Made by a program: the position numbers and the translations under genes. Positions 11,930 to 22,896 of a stretch of 64,000 nucleotides of DNA are shown here, one piece after another. A model generated the notes under the pieces. That model saw nothing but the letters and a program-made list of their open reading frames with translations. It was not told where the DNA came from and made no database searches. Position 1 is the stretch's first letter, and every line of letters starts with the position of its first letter. The DNA lies in NCBI GenBank assembly GCA_037576215.1, contig JBANDB010000015.1, positions 1,550,001 through 1,614,000 of the forward strand, read 5' to 3'. This stretch comes from Armillaria gallica (taxonomy: Eukaryota > Basidiomycota > Agaricomycetes > Agaricales > Physalacriaceae).

Positions 11930-12508
11930 ATGCCACCCTCCACTCATACCTCCCCTGCTAACACCGCCAAAGCCCGCCGCGACGCTGTTCCTTATCCGGC
12001 GCAACCCCACTCCCACACAAAAACCAACTCTCTTAATCTCGGCCATGACAAACCACTTCCACCAATCCCTTCCATCCGTGATGCAAATGCTCTTGAAGTG
12101 TCTCTGCAATCCCAACGCGATGTCCTCCATCCCTCCTTCCAGACAACCGTGCTCACTGTTCAGACCAAGAGGCAACTCATTCACCTCAGCAAATTTTTGC
12201 ATCCTGGTTATCACACCTACGCTGAGCCTCACGAATTATCGTGCAACCAACGATCTCTCCCTCCCCCATACACTGCTGTTGATCCAACCGTGCCTCCATG
12301 CTCCTCTCGGACTGTCCGATGGGTCCATCGACCCATCAACAATCCTCACAAATGTCGCGGGAATATAGGCCTTGGTCTTGGTTATCCATTGGATGCGTTG
12401 TCCAATACCAACCATGTCGCCTCTACTCACGGACAAGCTCCAGTCGGCCGTCTCTGTTGCTTCTTCCGCAGGTGCAAGAAATGGCTCCAGGGCACCCGCA
12501 ACACATGA
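11930..12508 (+). CDS. Proline-rich protein with Cys/basic C-terminus, intact copy
   Basis: A single-exon frame of 192 codons starts MPPSTHTSPANTAKARRD. It has the proline motif DKPLPPIPS near residue 40, a second proline stretch RSLPPPYTAVDP near residue 110, and a C-terminal cluster GRLCCFFRRCKKWL near residue 175. A clear homologue lies inverted at 34,451-35,119, where the same three landmarks recur (DKPLPPIPH, LPPPYSAQDP, GRVCSFFCKCRQWL). Conservation of spaced landmarks between diverged copies supports coding. The PPxY motif (PPPY) is the class recognised by WW domains of ubiquitin ligases, and the Cys/basic tail could bind membrane; both points are inference. Family unknown to me. Confidence 0.7.
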   Translation: MPPSTHTSPANTAKARRDAVPYPAQPHSHTKTNSLNLGHDKPLPPIPSIRDANALEVSLQSQRDVLHPSFQTTVLTVQTKRQLIHLSKFLHPGYHTYAEPHELSCNQRSLPPPYTAVDPTVPPCSSRTVRWVHRPINNPHKCRGNIGLGLGYPLDALSNTNHVASTHGQAPVGRLCCFFRRCKKWLQGTRNT

Positions 12509-13166
12509 ACAGGTAAGGACGAGCCTCACTTGCGCTTGTCATGCTCTGACCATGGGTCACTAGATTCCGTATTGACGTCCATCCCACCACATCATCATCC
12601 ATACCAGCCGTTTTGATTCACATTACACTGTATCATATCCGTCGTCTTTACCTTGTAGTCAATGAAACCAGGGCAACCCGTCAAGGATACAGCGACATCT
12701 ACCGAATGTCCTGTCCATAGCCTAACATCACAAAATACTGAGGGTTTAGGTCACCTTGTTATTCAATAATCGTCATCGATTTGCTAATTCTATGCCAGCT
12801 TGTTAGTATTGCACTGATGTCATAAGACGGGGGAACTCACCAAGTACGTCAAGAGCCCTAGTTGCCAGCGCCGTGATAACCACATGCCTGCTAATGGAAG
12901 TTGGAAGAACATGGACATCTCTTTGCCCTGATCCATATCCTGAGCTGCATAGAGAAGATCAACATGTGGAACTTGTGCGCTGCATTCGGGGAACAGCTAT
13001 GTTAGACATCAGTACCAGATCAATCACAAAAATCATACAAAATCTTACACTATCTTACCTGTATTGTCAACGCTCACGTACCTGCCGAGCCTTTGGCAAC
13101 CTGAATGATAATGATCTTGGGTTCTACCACACATCAACACGGACCAACGAAGAGCTTCTCTCAGGG
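12509..13166. other. Spacer within element
   Basis: No frame here shows motifs, homology to other copies in the window or a consistent splice pattern. Nothing supportable beyond a possible shared 3' region between two converging genes. Confidence 0.4.
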
Positions 13167-14514
13167 TTACAATAGTTCGTACGAGTAGCTTACAACCTCT
13201 CTGGCTACCTTCACATTATTCCATTGTTGCCTCACCTCCATGAAACATGACCAGTACACCTCTGCGACCTCCTTGTGGTAACTATCCTCGTAGAAATAGA
13301 GGATGAGGTTGACCTGGCGAAGACTCGGGCATGCATTCCAGCGGATCTGACAGTCTACTCGCGAAATCCCCACCTGCGTCTCCAATGAGGGTCCTATCCA
13401 AGCCGCTGCCACAATGACATATGTATTCGTTGTATCCAAATCGAAAGCCCGTACGGTCTGGGACCAGATGTGAATGCCGACAGTTAGCGAAACCAGTCGC
13501 GGTGAATCCAAGTGGCCCAGTAAGTCACCCAGATGCTCCAGGTCCACCGCAGTGTCGGTGACCGACAAGCTGACCTCGGTCAAAGCTACACAGTCTGTCA
13601 TGTCATAGTAATGATTCCACTGCTGCCACTGGTGTTCTGTGGGATCCATTAGCCCTCTAACACAGCTCGACAGATGAATACAGACTCACCCAGAGCCAAG
13701 GTCAAGACCTCCAGGCACTCCTGGCTATCATCCACAATGTTAGTCCCAGGGTACCACCCCACAGCACCTGTCATTCCCACACACAGCTCCATCAGCCCTC
13801 TCGCATTGCGAAACCAATACAAAGCCCATTCACCTTCGGGCACATGTCTGGCATCCACCTCCAACCGACTCAACGTCGCTGGAAGCGTCAACGCTGACTC
13901 GTACTCTGCCTCCACTCCTACGCCCCTCTCAAAAATGGTTCCATGGCCCTCAATCACCAGCATCTGCAGGGCAGGTAGTGCAGCCAGGAACAAATCCAGC
14001 TCCGGGAACCAGAGCATGCAATGCTCCAACACGATGCTCTCCATCTGTGGCATCAGCAAGACATCCCTGACCCTCGTATTTACCAGTCTCATCGAACAAA
14101 TATTAGGTAGCTGAGCCAGCACCACTGCCAGCCCATCGGCTCGCAATGTACCAGCCTTCCATTGCAGCCACCTTGCGGCCGACGTGTCTCCCAAGTGGTC
14201 AATGTGAGAGAACCAGCAGACAGCCACCTCCAGGGAATGATACTCCCCTTCGTAATCTACTACCTCCACCAATTGCACTGCAATCTCCTCCGCCATTGCA
14301 TAGAAACACGCGGAAACTGGCAGTAACAGCCTTCCACCCTGAGGATCACCGTCACACACCTCCGCTACGATTCTCTTCAAGATATTGTCGGGTAGCTGCT
14401 GCAGTGAACATTAGCCTGCCTGTCACAACCCGCAGTTCGGACACTCACCTCTATCCAACTCTTGGAATGTATGGGACCGTTTCCTGCAGGCAGTTGACTA
14501 GCGGTCACGTTCAT
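13167..14514 (-). CDS. F-box/LRR-like protein, intact
   Basis: Three exons join in phase: 14,514-14,449, 14,398-13,690 and 13,654-13,167, giving 420 codons without a stop. The N-terminus has an F-box-like segment, QLPDNILKRIVAEV followed by LLLPVSACFYAMAEE (about residues 23-55). The rest is leucine-rich in the irregular way typical of Agaricomycete F-box proteins, for example LNICSMRLVNTRV-like and ALTLPATLSRLEVDARH segments. F-box proteins recruit substrates to SCF ubiquitin ligases through Skp1; the substrate here is unknown. It is head-to-tail with a second, broken F-box gene (14,632-15,911). One of four open cargo genes. Confidence 0.8.
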
Positions 14515-14631
14515 GATACACTATGAAAGCAAGGAAAGAAAGAGCCAACAAACGGCGCAATCCAGCAGCCCCCGCACGACCCAGCCCCACAGTCATGACA
14601 CATCTGTGCCAGCGCTCATCTGTTACGATTT

Positions 14632-15911
14632 TCACATCTCATATTGACTAAAGTAGGTACAACTGCACAGCATAATCACCCTAGTCTTCCGCAGGCCCGA
14701 TGTCCGCCTCATGTACTCCTCCGTAGATCGCAGCTGTTCACAGTTGCAGTAATAAAATGCGAAACCTAGTTCCTCCACCTGTGACCGGGTCAAGAGGTCA
14801 TGCAAAGCCTTCAACAACTTGTCAAAGGACTCCAGGCTCTCCATGGATACACTGCTGTCGATGCTCTGTGTCACGATGTGGATCTCCAACCACAATGTCT
14901 TCAGCCTGGCAGCCTCAAAGTCCTGTATCGCTGGCACTAACAGATGGACCATTGGATCCATGGCACCTAACACCAAAGACTCCAGCTTTGCACAAACGTT
15001 GACACTCAAGTCCGCCTCCTCAAATCCACCATCACATCCTGCAGCTTAGTCAGTCTGCATACATATGCAGATCCCCTCTCACTCACCAGTGTTGTACTCC
15101 AGATGTGTCAACATGTTCATGTTACGTTCCAGCAGCCCATCGACTACCAGCATCATGCTCTTAGACTGTGCCCTGACCGACAATGACTGCAGCCCTCTCA
15201 CTCTTGCCAACCAAGGTTCCAGCATTGCACACAATTTTTCAGACAACCATGTGCAGCACAGCCAGTCATCCAACCCCCACACCAAGGAAGTTTCAAGATC
15301 CAGACTCAAGTCTAGCAGGGTGCCCGGTAGACCAAACTGACCAGGTGAAAGATGCACCTACAGACCATCCCACAAATGCACTTCTGTCAAGGATGACAGC
15401 GCCTCAGTGATATATGCCAGCCCCCCTGTCGGAAACATGGCCTGCTCAACTTCGAGTTTTGTGATTGTTGGAAAGGTAGACTGGCCCAGCATTGTGACTG
15501 GCCAGTCCTTGCATGCCCAGAGACACAGAGTCGAAACTCGGGAGAAGAAATCGATGATTGGTCCCACGAGAGCGAGGTCAACTGGACCACGCCACTTGAT
15601 ACGATGTACATGCATCCGCAGATGTTGGTGGGAGCCATGCATGAACCAGCCTTGCACTGCCAAGCTGTCGCAATCCTCACGATCTGCCACAACCACCACC
15701 ATCTCAACCAGTCGGACCCTCGATCACGGTAACGTAGCCTTGCACACCAACCCGATTGCGCCTGCCCTGGATGGTTGTCCCCACTCTCCGGGGTCATCTT
15801 CACATGCCCAATCTATGATGGCATCCACCAATTCCGTACATAGTGCCTGCTTGTAATGCGTGAACAAACTAATCGCCCACTAACGTGAGCCCACATTACC
15901 TGGAACGACAT
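14632..15911 (-). pseudogene. F-box/LRR-like gene with two nonsense codons
   Basis: Exons 15,911-15,900, 15,879-15,087 and 15,038-14,632 join in phase to 403 codons. The N-terminal segment CTELVDAIIDWACEDD followed by GAIGLVCKATLP is F-box-like. Two stops interrupt exon 2: TGA at 15,726-15,724, where family members usually have Arg (LP-R-SR), and TAG at 15,360-15,358, most simply from CAG. Both fit C-to-T changes on the coding strand. Splice sites and length are otherwise intact, so decay is recent relative to insertion of the exon structure. It is a tandem neighbour of the intact F-box gene and probably its diverged paralogue. Confidence 0.8.
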
Positions 15912-16830
15912 GCTACTCAAGCACGAGCAATTTGGCTGGGCTAACCTCGCGAATGCCAAGCTAGGCGCATCATGCTTTGTCACCTATTTAGCAGGCACGC
16001 TGTCTTCCCAAATCTGCTCAGGTACCTATCCTCCTCAACCAGATCTATCCCATCCCAGATCGTGGGCATGTTGCTCAGCACAGTAGGTTCCTGAATCAAT
16101 CATCATTTGGCATGCGTCTGCTAATGTCAGTCCCCCAATACCAAGCCAACGTCTTCGAACGTTCTGTTGCTAGGTACTAAAATTCAGCCTCCATCGTAAA
16201 TCCAATTCGAGAGAGTAAGACAGGCCCGACTCCACACGAGTTCTCTTGGGTTGAGCAGAGCAATGATGTCAACTCTGACTCCTCCACGGCAACCGTCAGG
16301 TTCAACTGTGCCCAGTCTGCACTTGCAAGGAGGGGGTCTCATGCATCCGTCTTGACCAGGGGAAGGCCACCTACAGGGGTCTGGATCAATTTAATCTGTT
16401 GATAAATTGAGTATGTGGAACAGTCAGTAATAGCCACGAACCTTAATGTCAAAGTACAATGTTTTTGTTAAATTGGACTTGATAGGGTCAATATTCCTTC
16501 ACACAGGCATGGTGATTTGACACCTTCCTGAGAGCTGTGTTTGTGAGTGAGGGCTCCCTTAGTGGTAGGATGGCCGCCTGCCCGTGAGTGAGAGTGACTT
16601 CGTGAGAATACCGCCGTGCCATGGGAGGTAGAGGCGACCCGTCAGTTTCAGTCAGAGCCGCATTTCAGTCTCCACTCCCAATCAAAGGCATGCCACCGTG
16701 TGATTATACATCCACCTCAATAAGCACTGGTAGGCGCCGAAAGGCCTGAGATCCGAATTGCAATTATCGCACTGCCACTGATCTCTCTACCATTGCGACC
16801 AGACCTTCCATCTCCTCCCCCACCCACCCT
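15912..16830. other. Divergent intergenic region
   Basis: This 0.9-kb stretch separates the minus-strand F-box genes from the plus-strand RING gene, so it likely holds promoters for both. I see no coding frame with support. Pyrimidine-rich sequence lies just before the ATG at 16,831. Confidence 0.45.
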
Positions 16831-17671
16831 ATGCCCTCCCACATGCCAGGCTCTCCCGATCCCAGCACCGACCCCAACGGCACTTTGACTGTTGATGTTG
16901 CCACCGCTTTTGAGGACCTTTTGAAGGTGCAAACTATATGAAGTTACACACATTCGTGAACTGATCTTCGACCCAGGATAACCGCCATCTCGCCAACCGT
17001 GTATTGGAGCTTGAGAGGGAGCTTGGTATGCACTACCTGAGGCTGCATGTTGGGGACCATTTTCTGCGTCGCCTCGTCAGTATGGTCACTTTCAGCTTGC
17101 GGTTCACAATAACTAACCTGATCTCGCAGGTGCAATCCATCACTGAGCCCTTGGAATGTCCACACTGCCACTCCTTAATGTGGGAGCCCTACCAGTAAGT
17201 GCCCCAGTCAGCGCGTTCTGCTGTGATCGGCAATGACAACAACTTTCTAGGATGGATTGTGGACACTCCGTTTGCGCCCGCTGTTCACATGCTTGGTTTA
17301 ACCAGATCGACAACACCTTTCTGGTTCAACATCCAGGAGTTAATCCCCGCAGTCCCATGGTGCTCCCCCAGCTGTTGTTTGACTTCGCTTCCAGGTCGCA
17401 AGCCAAGCTATGGGAGGTTAGCATTCTATATCACCATCTTGTTCATCCCCCTCATGCCAAACATCCGTGGTACACCTGTCCTGCCTGCAAACGTGAACTT
17501 CACTCTGCACCCACTAAGAATCTGGGTCTCAAGGCGGCTGTTCAAGCATGGGCGACAAGTCGTGGAATCCCTCCACCTCCGGCAGGAGTGGGCAGTGATC
17601 ATGATGGACGAATTACAATTCGTCCATGGCCCCATCTACTCCAATACCTCGGCCATCACAGACGGTCTTGA
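16831..17671 (+). CDS. Coiled-coil/RING-finger protein, intact (probable E3 ligase)
   Basis: Four exons (16,831-16,926, 16,977-17,075, 17,130-17,194, 17,251-17,671) join in phase to 226 codons. A short heptad-like segment (NRHLANRVLELERELG, residues 34-49) precedes a RING finger: LECPHCHSLMWEPYQ, MDCGHSVCARCSHAWF, a long insert, then YTCPACKRE. The ligands are CxxC, CxH, CxxC and CPxC in RING order; the loop between the second and third pairs is longer than usual (about 60 residues). RING proteins act as E3 ubiquitin ligases with an E2 partner. No stops interrupt it. A related gene lies at 21,424-22,224 on the minus strand. Confidence 0.82.
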
Positions 17672-18133
17672 CGCTGACATCACAGTTGCTACCATGTAGG
17701 ATGTACTGTACTTCAACCAGAACGGAACATTCACGTTGCTACACGCTGAAATAGTTTAAATGTGTGTGTGATTGATAGAACTTGAGGGGACGGTATTACA
17801 ACCTTAAGTACCATTTTGTGCATTGCCGCCAGAGCTTATCCTCAGCCGGGGGTGGTCCAAGTAATCCCAAAAACTGCAATGTTAAGTCTTCACTGAGCTT
17901 TTGACCCTGGGCTGTGGCATGCCCTCATTCACACGGTGGTGAAAAGGTTATCTTGGTTGATTATATACCATCACTGTCAAAGATCAGTCGCCTGCAGCCT
18001 ATATTCTGGCCCATCCCTGTCGTTCCTCACTGACTCGCTTTCAAAGTGGCCATCCACTTGTCGTATCATATCAAGCATGTTTTGTTTGCATCTGTCCTTC
18101 CGATGGCTGTGAAGAGGGTCCAGAACAGACCAA
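17672..18133. other. Intergenic region
   Basis: No supported coding frame. It separates the RING gene from the coiled-coil gene on the same strand and probably contains the terminator of the first and the promoter of the second. Confidence 0.4.
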
Positions 18134-18521
18134 GTGTTGGAACTGGAGGGCATATCAATGGAGAGAGTAGGTCACTCGTTTTGGCTATCATTCGAGAGGC
18201 TGAGGGGAGCACAGTGCTGGGAGCTGGCGATGATAGACTTACAGTTTGCCAAATGGCACATGGCCCAGTTACGTGAACAACTGGCGATGGAAGTTGCTTT
18301 CTCTTGGGTGGTAGGTGCCGTCCTCCATGTCGTCTCTCCTGCTTAACTAAGTGTGTTCATAGTTGGCCAGACGCTGTCGGAATGCTGCCCATCAAGCTGG
18401 TCTTGCGCAGGAAGCACTCTTCCAGACCAAAAAGTTGCTCGAGCAGGCTCTACTCAGTCTGGAGAAGCAGCAAGACATAAACAGCCATTTGATGATGCAG
18501 CTGGAGGCACTGGAAACCTGA
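18134..18521 (+). CDS. Small coiled-coil protein, partial model
   Basis: Two segments join across an intron at about 18,311-18,361 (donor GTAGGT, acceptor CATAG). The first includes LRGAQCWELAMIDLQFAKWH and AQLREQLAMEVAFSWV; the second LARRCRNAAHQAGLAQEALF, then a heptad-like tail with KKLLEQALLSLEKQQD, ending at TGA 18,519-18,521. Strong Leu/Ala/Gln heptads argue for a coiled coil. The 5' start is unresolved; another exon may lie upstream near 18,100. It could pair with the neighbouring coiled-coil RING proteins, which is inference. Confidence 0.5.
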
Positions 18522-18748
18522 CGCATGGATAGCCATAACAATGATGTTGACGGTAGTGCGTTATAGCCTTTTGGTTGATTCCACTGGTCCACGTGAAGTA
18601 GGATCCTGGTGCTCCAATGTCAAGGACACAAAATGTATTGTTGCATATGGTTTCCTGTTACCGCATAGCTTGGAATCACACCGGATCTCTGATCCATTAG
18701 ATATCAATTCGCGAAAGGAACAAGATTATATGACAATATGTTAACATA

Positions 18749-18847
18749 ATGGCGAGAAGGCCGGGCATTCAACTGCCATTGACTGACTACGAGCGGATGT
18801 TTCTTAGACATCTCCAGCAAGCTCTGCCGGATCCTCCCATGCCGTGA
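18749..18847 (+). other. Short open frame, 32 codons
   Basis: ATG 18,749 opens a short frame (MARRPGIQLPLTDYERMF...) ending at TGA 18,845-18,847. It might be a small gene or the last exon of one; there is no homologue in the window and no further support. Confidence 0.2.
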
Positions 18848-18887
18848 CACCTGCATACACCCCCGAGTGTTTCCCTAACATGGTGTC

Positions 18888-20999
18888 TCATGGCTGAGGT
18901 TCCCACCCCATCTTCAAGGGGTGCTCGAGGTGGTGAGGTACGATAGGTGCCCGACCGAATTTCAGGAAGAACGTGTCACAATAATACCTCATAACCGCCA
19001 ACTCCAGGTGCTCTAGCTGCTCAGGGTCATACGTCTCGCGTTTGCGGGTGATCTCTGGAGGAGGATGGACCCACGATGCCATTACACGTCAAAGCGCACA
19101 CACGTACGGTGCACGATTCACCCAGATGGGATTGCCAAGGCCATGATTCGCACTTCCCGGGTCTATGATCCAACACAGATCTAGTTTATGAGTGGGGAAG
19201 CACAGGCCCAGGTGACGACTGTGTGCAGTTTGCTGAGCTTCTTCGTCCGAAGCTATCCCACACATGCGCACGTCCAAGGCTAGTAATTCCAGACAAAAGT
19301 TGAGCTTGCTCAGTTCCCACAAGATCGCTTGGATGTCATCTTGCAACAGGCGGTCCACGTTGATGTCTTGCCACTTTGCTTTCGCAGGCTGGTCCTGTCT
19401 GAGAGTCAACTCTCCTTGGCAGCCTGCTAAAAAGATGGACGCTCGCTCCTGTCTTTTTGCCTCTCTGTTGTTAACCTGGCTCGAGGCAGGGTCGTGATTG
19501 GTGGGGTTTTGCAGCCAGTCAAATTGAAGGAGCATTCGCCACGTCTGATGCAGAAGGACTGGCAGGTTAAAAGGAGGTGCCAGCAGCACGATCAGTCCCA
19601 CTTGTAATCGAAGCCATGCCAGCAGTACGATTTTCTGCTTCTCCAGGGTTTGGACACTTACAAACAGTTTGGGCTTGGGGAATGCATACCCAGACACGGC
19701 TACATCGGTGTGCGAAGGGTCAGCGTTGACTGCTAACAAACCCGCTTTCCAGGAGGGAATTATGGGGGCAGGTATGCATGTTCCGCAATGTCAAAGCTCG
19801 TTGGTAATGTGCGCACTTTCGATGCATGCTGGCCATGCCATCCATGACTAGGGACTGCGTCTGAGAAGGAGGTATGAGTATGCACATATTTTTGATGAAA
19901 TCTGGGTCCTACTCACAAGGCTGATATTGATGCGCTGTCTCTTGTGGTGGTGTCAGTAGAACAGGATGTTGCTGATGTACTCCAGGCATCCATAAGAATG
20001 GATTGGGCACGGTAAAATGTGATCGTGTGAATCTTTCAAAAGCTTGGTATTTTTTCTCGTCAGTAGCTGCACCGACATATACCTCTTGCAGGCACAGAGG
20101 GCAAGGCTCTAGGTCTACACACTCTGTACAAGGCGTCACTTTCACCGCACGATCAATCCGAGTCGCAGGGAGCACAGAGAGGGAGCGGAGGAGCCACACA
20201 GGAATTCCCGCCTTGAATAGCTCTTGCGCAACTGTGGTACTGGTGGTAAACGTGCTGGCGAGGTCGAATTTCGGCGCCAAGGGGGGGACCGCATTGGGAG
20301 AGTCTATGCATGGATGATAGAGTAGGTAATAATCCAGATATGCCCTTAACTCTAGTGCTAGTCTCTGTGTTTCCACCACACACAGACATAGACACTCGAA
20401 AGTCAGGGGAGAGCTTCCAGCTGCTCAAGAAACATGGGCAGCAGGCGGTGCTTTTCATTCAGGAAGGGAGTGACAGGAAGGTCGGGTCCCCTGACCACGT
20501 CCAAGAGAAGCTGGCAGCATGTCTTGAGTTTTTCCAATTCTTGCTTGTCCCATAGTCCTGGCCCAAGGATGAGAGATGAACCATCCAGCTCTTCAAAGTG
20601 GACACGGCTTGGTAATCCATAAAGAGGTCGGTAGGCGTTGCTGCCATGTGCAGGTTGGGTTGTAATGCATGCGAGATAAGGTCGTGTATTCATGTAGGGT
20701 TGGGGCCAACAGCACGGATCGTCATCCGCATAACAGTAGTTCTGATACATCGCCATCTCCTGGTTGACCCCCAGGGGCGGCGCGTATATGACTGAAGCAT
20801 TGGGCGACATGATTAACAGATCTTCCAGTTCGGTTGACACAGCTCCACATAGTCCATCCCAGGTGTGTAACACTATGGCACACATCAGAGACGTAGGAAA
20901 CGACGAGGCCTCTGCTCTGCCCCATGCACCTTCATTGGGAGCTCGACGATGCGTCAACAAGTCTGGGTTCTTGAGTATGTCTTGTAGAGTAGCTTCCAT
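18888..20999 (-). pseudogene. Large conserved mushroom protein of unknown function, broken
   Basis: From ATG 20,999 the frame reads EATLQDILKNPDLLTH... to FLEQLEALP (about 20,407). One C is missing there; restoring the phase continues LTFECLCLCVVETQRLALEL, so a 1-nt deletion is the simplest reading. The frame goes on through PVWLLRSLSVLPATRIDRAV and an intron near 19,915-19,760, then SGYAFPKPKLFVSVQTLEKQ, ILWELSKLNFCLELLALDVR, and RYYCDTFFLKFGRAPIVPHH. A TGA at 19,091-19,089 interrupts before RVMASW. These landmarks resemble a large family of Agaricomycete proteins I know only as hypothetical. Function is unknown; its place beside the integrase in this element suggests a role in the element's life cycle. 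Confidence 0.65.
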
Positions 21000-21423
21000 C
21001 TCCACTGGTCAGAGGTAGATACACCGAGTCTGTCTCAGCTGACAATGTCACATCTGAGAGAAGGAAATGACTGGGCTGTTGAATCCCGACAAGAGTGATG
21101 ATGAGTGGAAGACAGTGGTGAGCTATGAGAACGGGCTGATCCCTGAGACATGGCAGCGGCTGCACCGCCACAGCCATGGCATTGGTCGGCCGGGTGGCAT
21201 CTGAAATTTCACTTTGGATCCTCGGACCGGAGGCACTCAGAAAGAAATGGTAAGAAATTCGTCAGATTCTATCTCATTGCAACAGGTGTAGATACGACAT
21301 AATGGTTCTGTACCAGATGACTATCACTCTCAACTGGATGTGACTCCACCAGGCCCTTCACTTTTACCCGTGTGTGATCGATTATCACACCTGACTCTCT
21401 GTTCCTAGCTCTGGGGTCAGAAA

Positions 21424-22224
21424 TCATGTGTCCCAGTACGTGTTGTGTCTGTCTGTGAGCGCTTCTGCATCAGGCAGAAACCTGCTGATATCCTCAAGCA
21501 CCCGGTTGCAGATGGGGCGACAGAGTACAGGCTTTCTGCACGACAGACAAAGTGCTGGCATCCCCCTACCATTACTACGGTCTGCCACCTCAAACCGGCA
21601 GATCAAACATTCGATGTGGAAACTATGGCTGCACTCCAAACTGTGGTCGGGTCAGCTCATCCCCTCAGTAGTGCAAAGCCACTCACATGCATGCCTCTGT
21701 GGCCGGCATCTCACACATGAAGCATCATATAGCGTCAAAAATTTGGTCTCGTCTCTGTCACGAAATGGAGGGGTGGTTAGGTTAGTACAGCCAGGAGACA
21801 TGTCACTTGCAATGTACTCACCTGGCGCTTCTCCTGACACTCAGCTATGCCTTCTCGCGAGTGGCAGCTAGCTTGAATGTTCTCCTCCTTCAAGGCATTG
21901 ATCTCATCTTCAAGATCACGTACTTGCTGGTGCATACTATATTGTTCCTGGTGATTGGCCAACTGTCAGATGGACCTTACTAAGACTAGGCTGGTCTGCC
22001 TGACCTGGTAGTGCTTTACTCGCCACCAGTCTGCCTCGTTTTGACCTGCTTCTGCCTGTTCTTTTGCCTTCTTGAGCTCGTCCTTCAGGTCATCGACTTC
22101 CTGGGGATGAAAGTCAATATCAGGTCTGTCCTTCCAGTTTGTCTTGACTTCTCCTTGTACTCACCTCTAATAACTCACCTGCTCGGATCCACAATAGGTC
22201 CAGCTCAGATGTGGTATGGAACAT
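21424..22224 (-). CDS. Coiled-coil/RING-like protein, second copy
   Basis: From ATG 22,224 (MFHTTSELDLLWIRA) exons lead into a strong coiled coil: VDDLKDELKKAKEQAEAG and, after an intron, HQQVRDLEDEINALKEEN. Then come TKFLTLYDASCVRC and, after a further intron, LECSHSFHIECLIC and ALCLSCRKPV, ending at 21,424. CxxC, CxH, HxxC and CxxC match a RING order. The last intron does not keep phase with the simplest donor, so the model may contain a frameshift or an unusual splice site. It is a paralogue of the RING gene at 16,831 in the opposite orientation. Probable E3 ubiquitin ligase if functional. Confidence 0.6.
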
Positions 22225-22896
22225 TCCTTCTTGTGGGATAAGTGTTGGTGGGTGAATTGAAATGTTCTACTGCAATGTCTCAGTTGAATAGATGGCATGA
22301 ATACCAGGGGGATAGCGTACGAGTTGATTGTTGGTAGGTAGGGTGCAAGTGTGGAGGGTTTTGAGGATTGAAGGACTAAGCATGTTTGACATTTTCCACT
22401 GGCACTACAATGTCGTTGGCTGGACATGAACATTCCACTGGGCAACCATGATGGAAGCCCAGTGGCACTAGATAGAATACACTATTTTGGTACATCAAGC
22501 TTCTCACTGATGGGACCATTCTGTCTCTATTCGAGGACATCAGGCCAGGGATCGACAGCGCAAGCCCCCAGTGGCTCGTCAGACAGTTTCGTTGGTTTTT
22601 CAAGGGCAGGTGTGAATAGTGGTGTAGAACCCACAAAGACATGGAGAAAACTATTCATTCTTTGGATGTTCGGGATGCATATGTAGGGAAGGTAGTAGGT
22701 CATAGGTCATATGGTGTATTGTACCTAATTTTCACTGTATATGGCACTGATGCCTGGTCGCGACTTCTGTTTACACCGCTAAATGACAATACAACCGACT
22801 GCTGCCCTCTCATGAGGCATTGTTCTCTCTATTTTTTTACATTTCAATGGGGCCAGTCCTGTATAACCGTCACTATAAACTCTATACACAGTGACA

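Noticed and set aside
13674..14526. Plus-strand frames at 13.7-14.5 kb
   Set aside because: They are antisense to the intact F-box gene, whose exons join in phase; no independent support.
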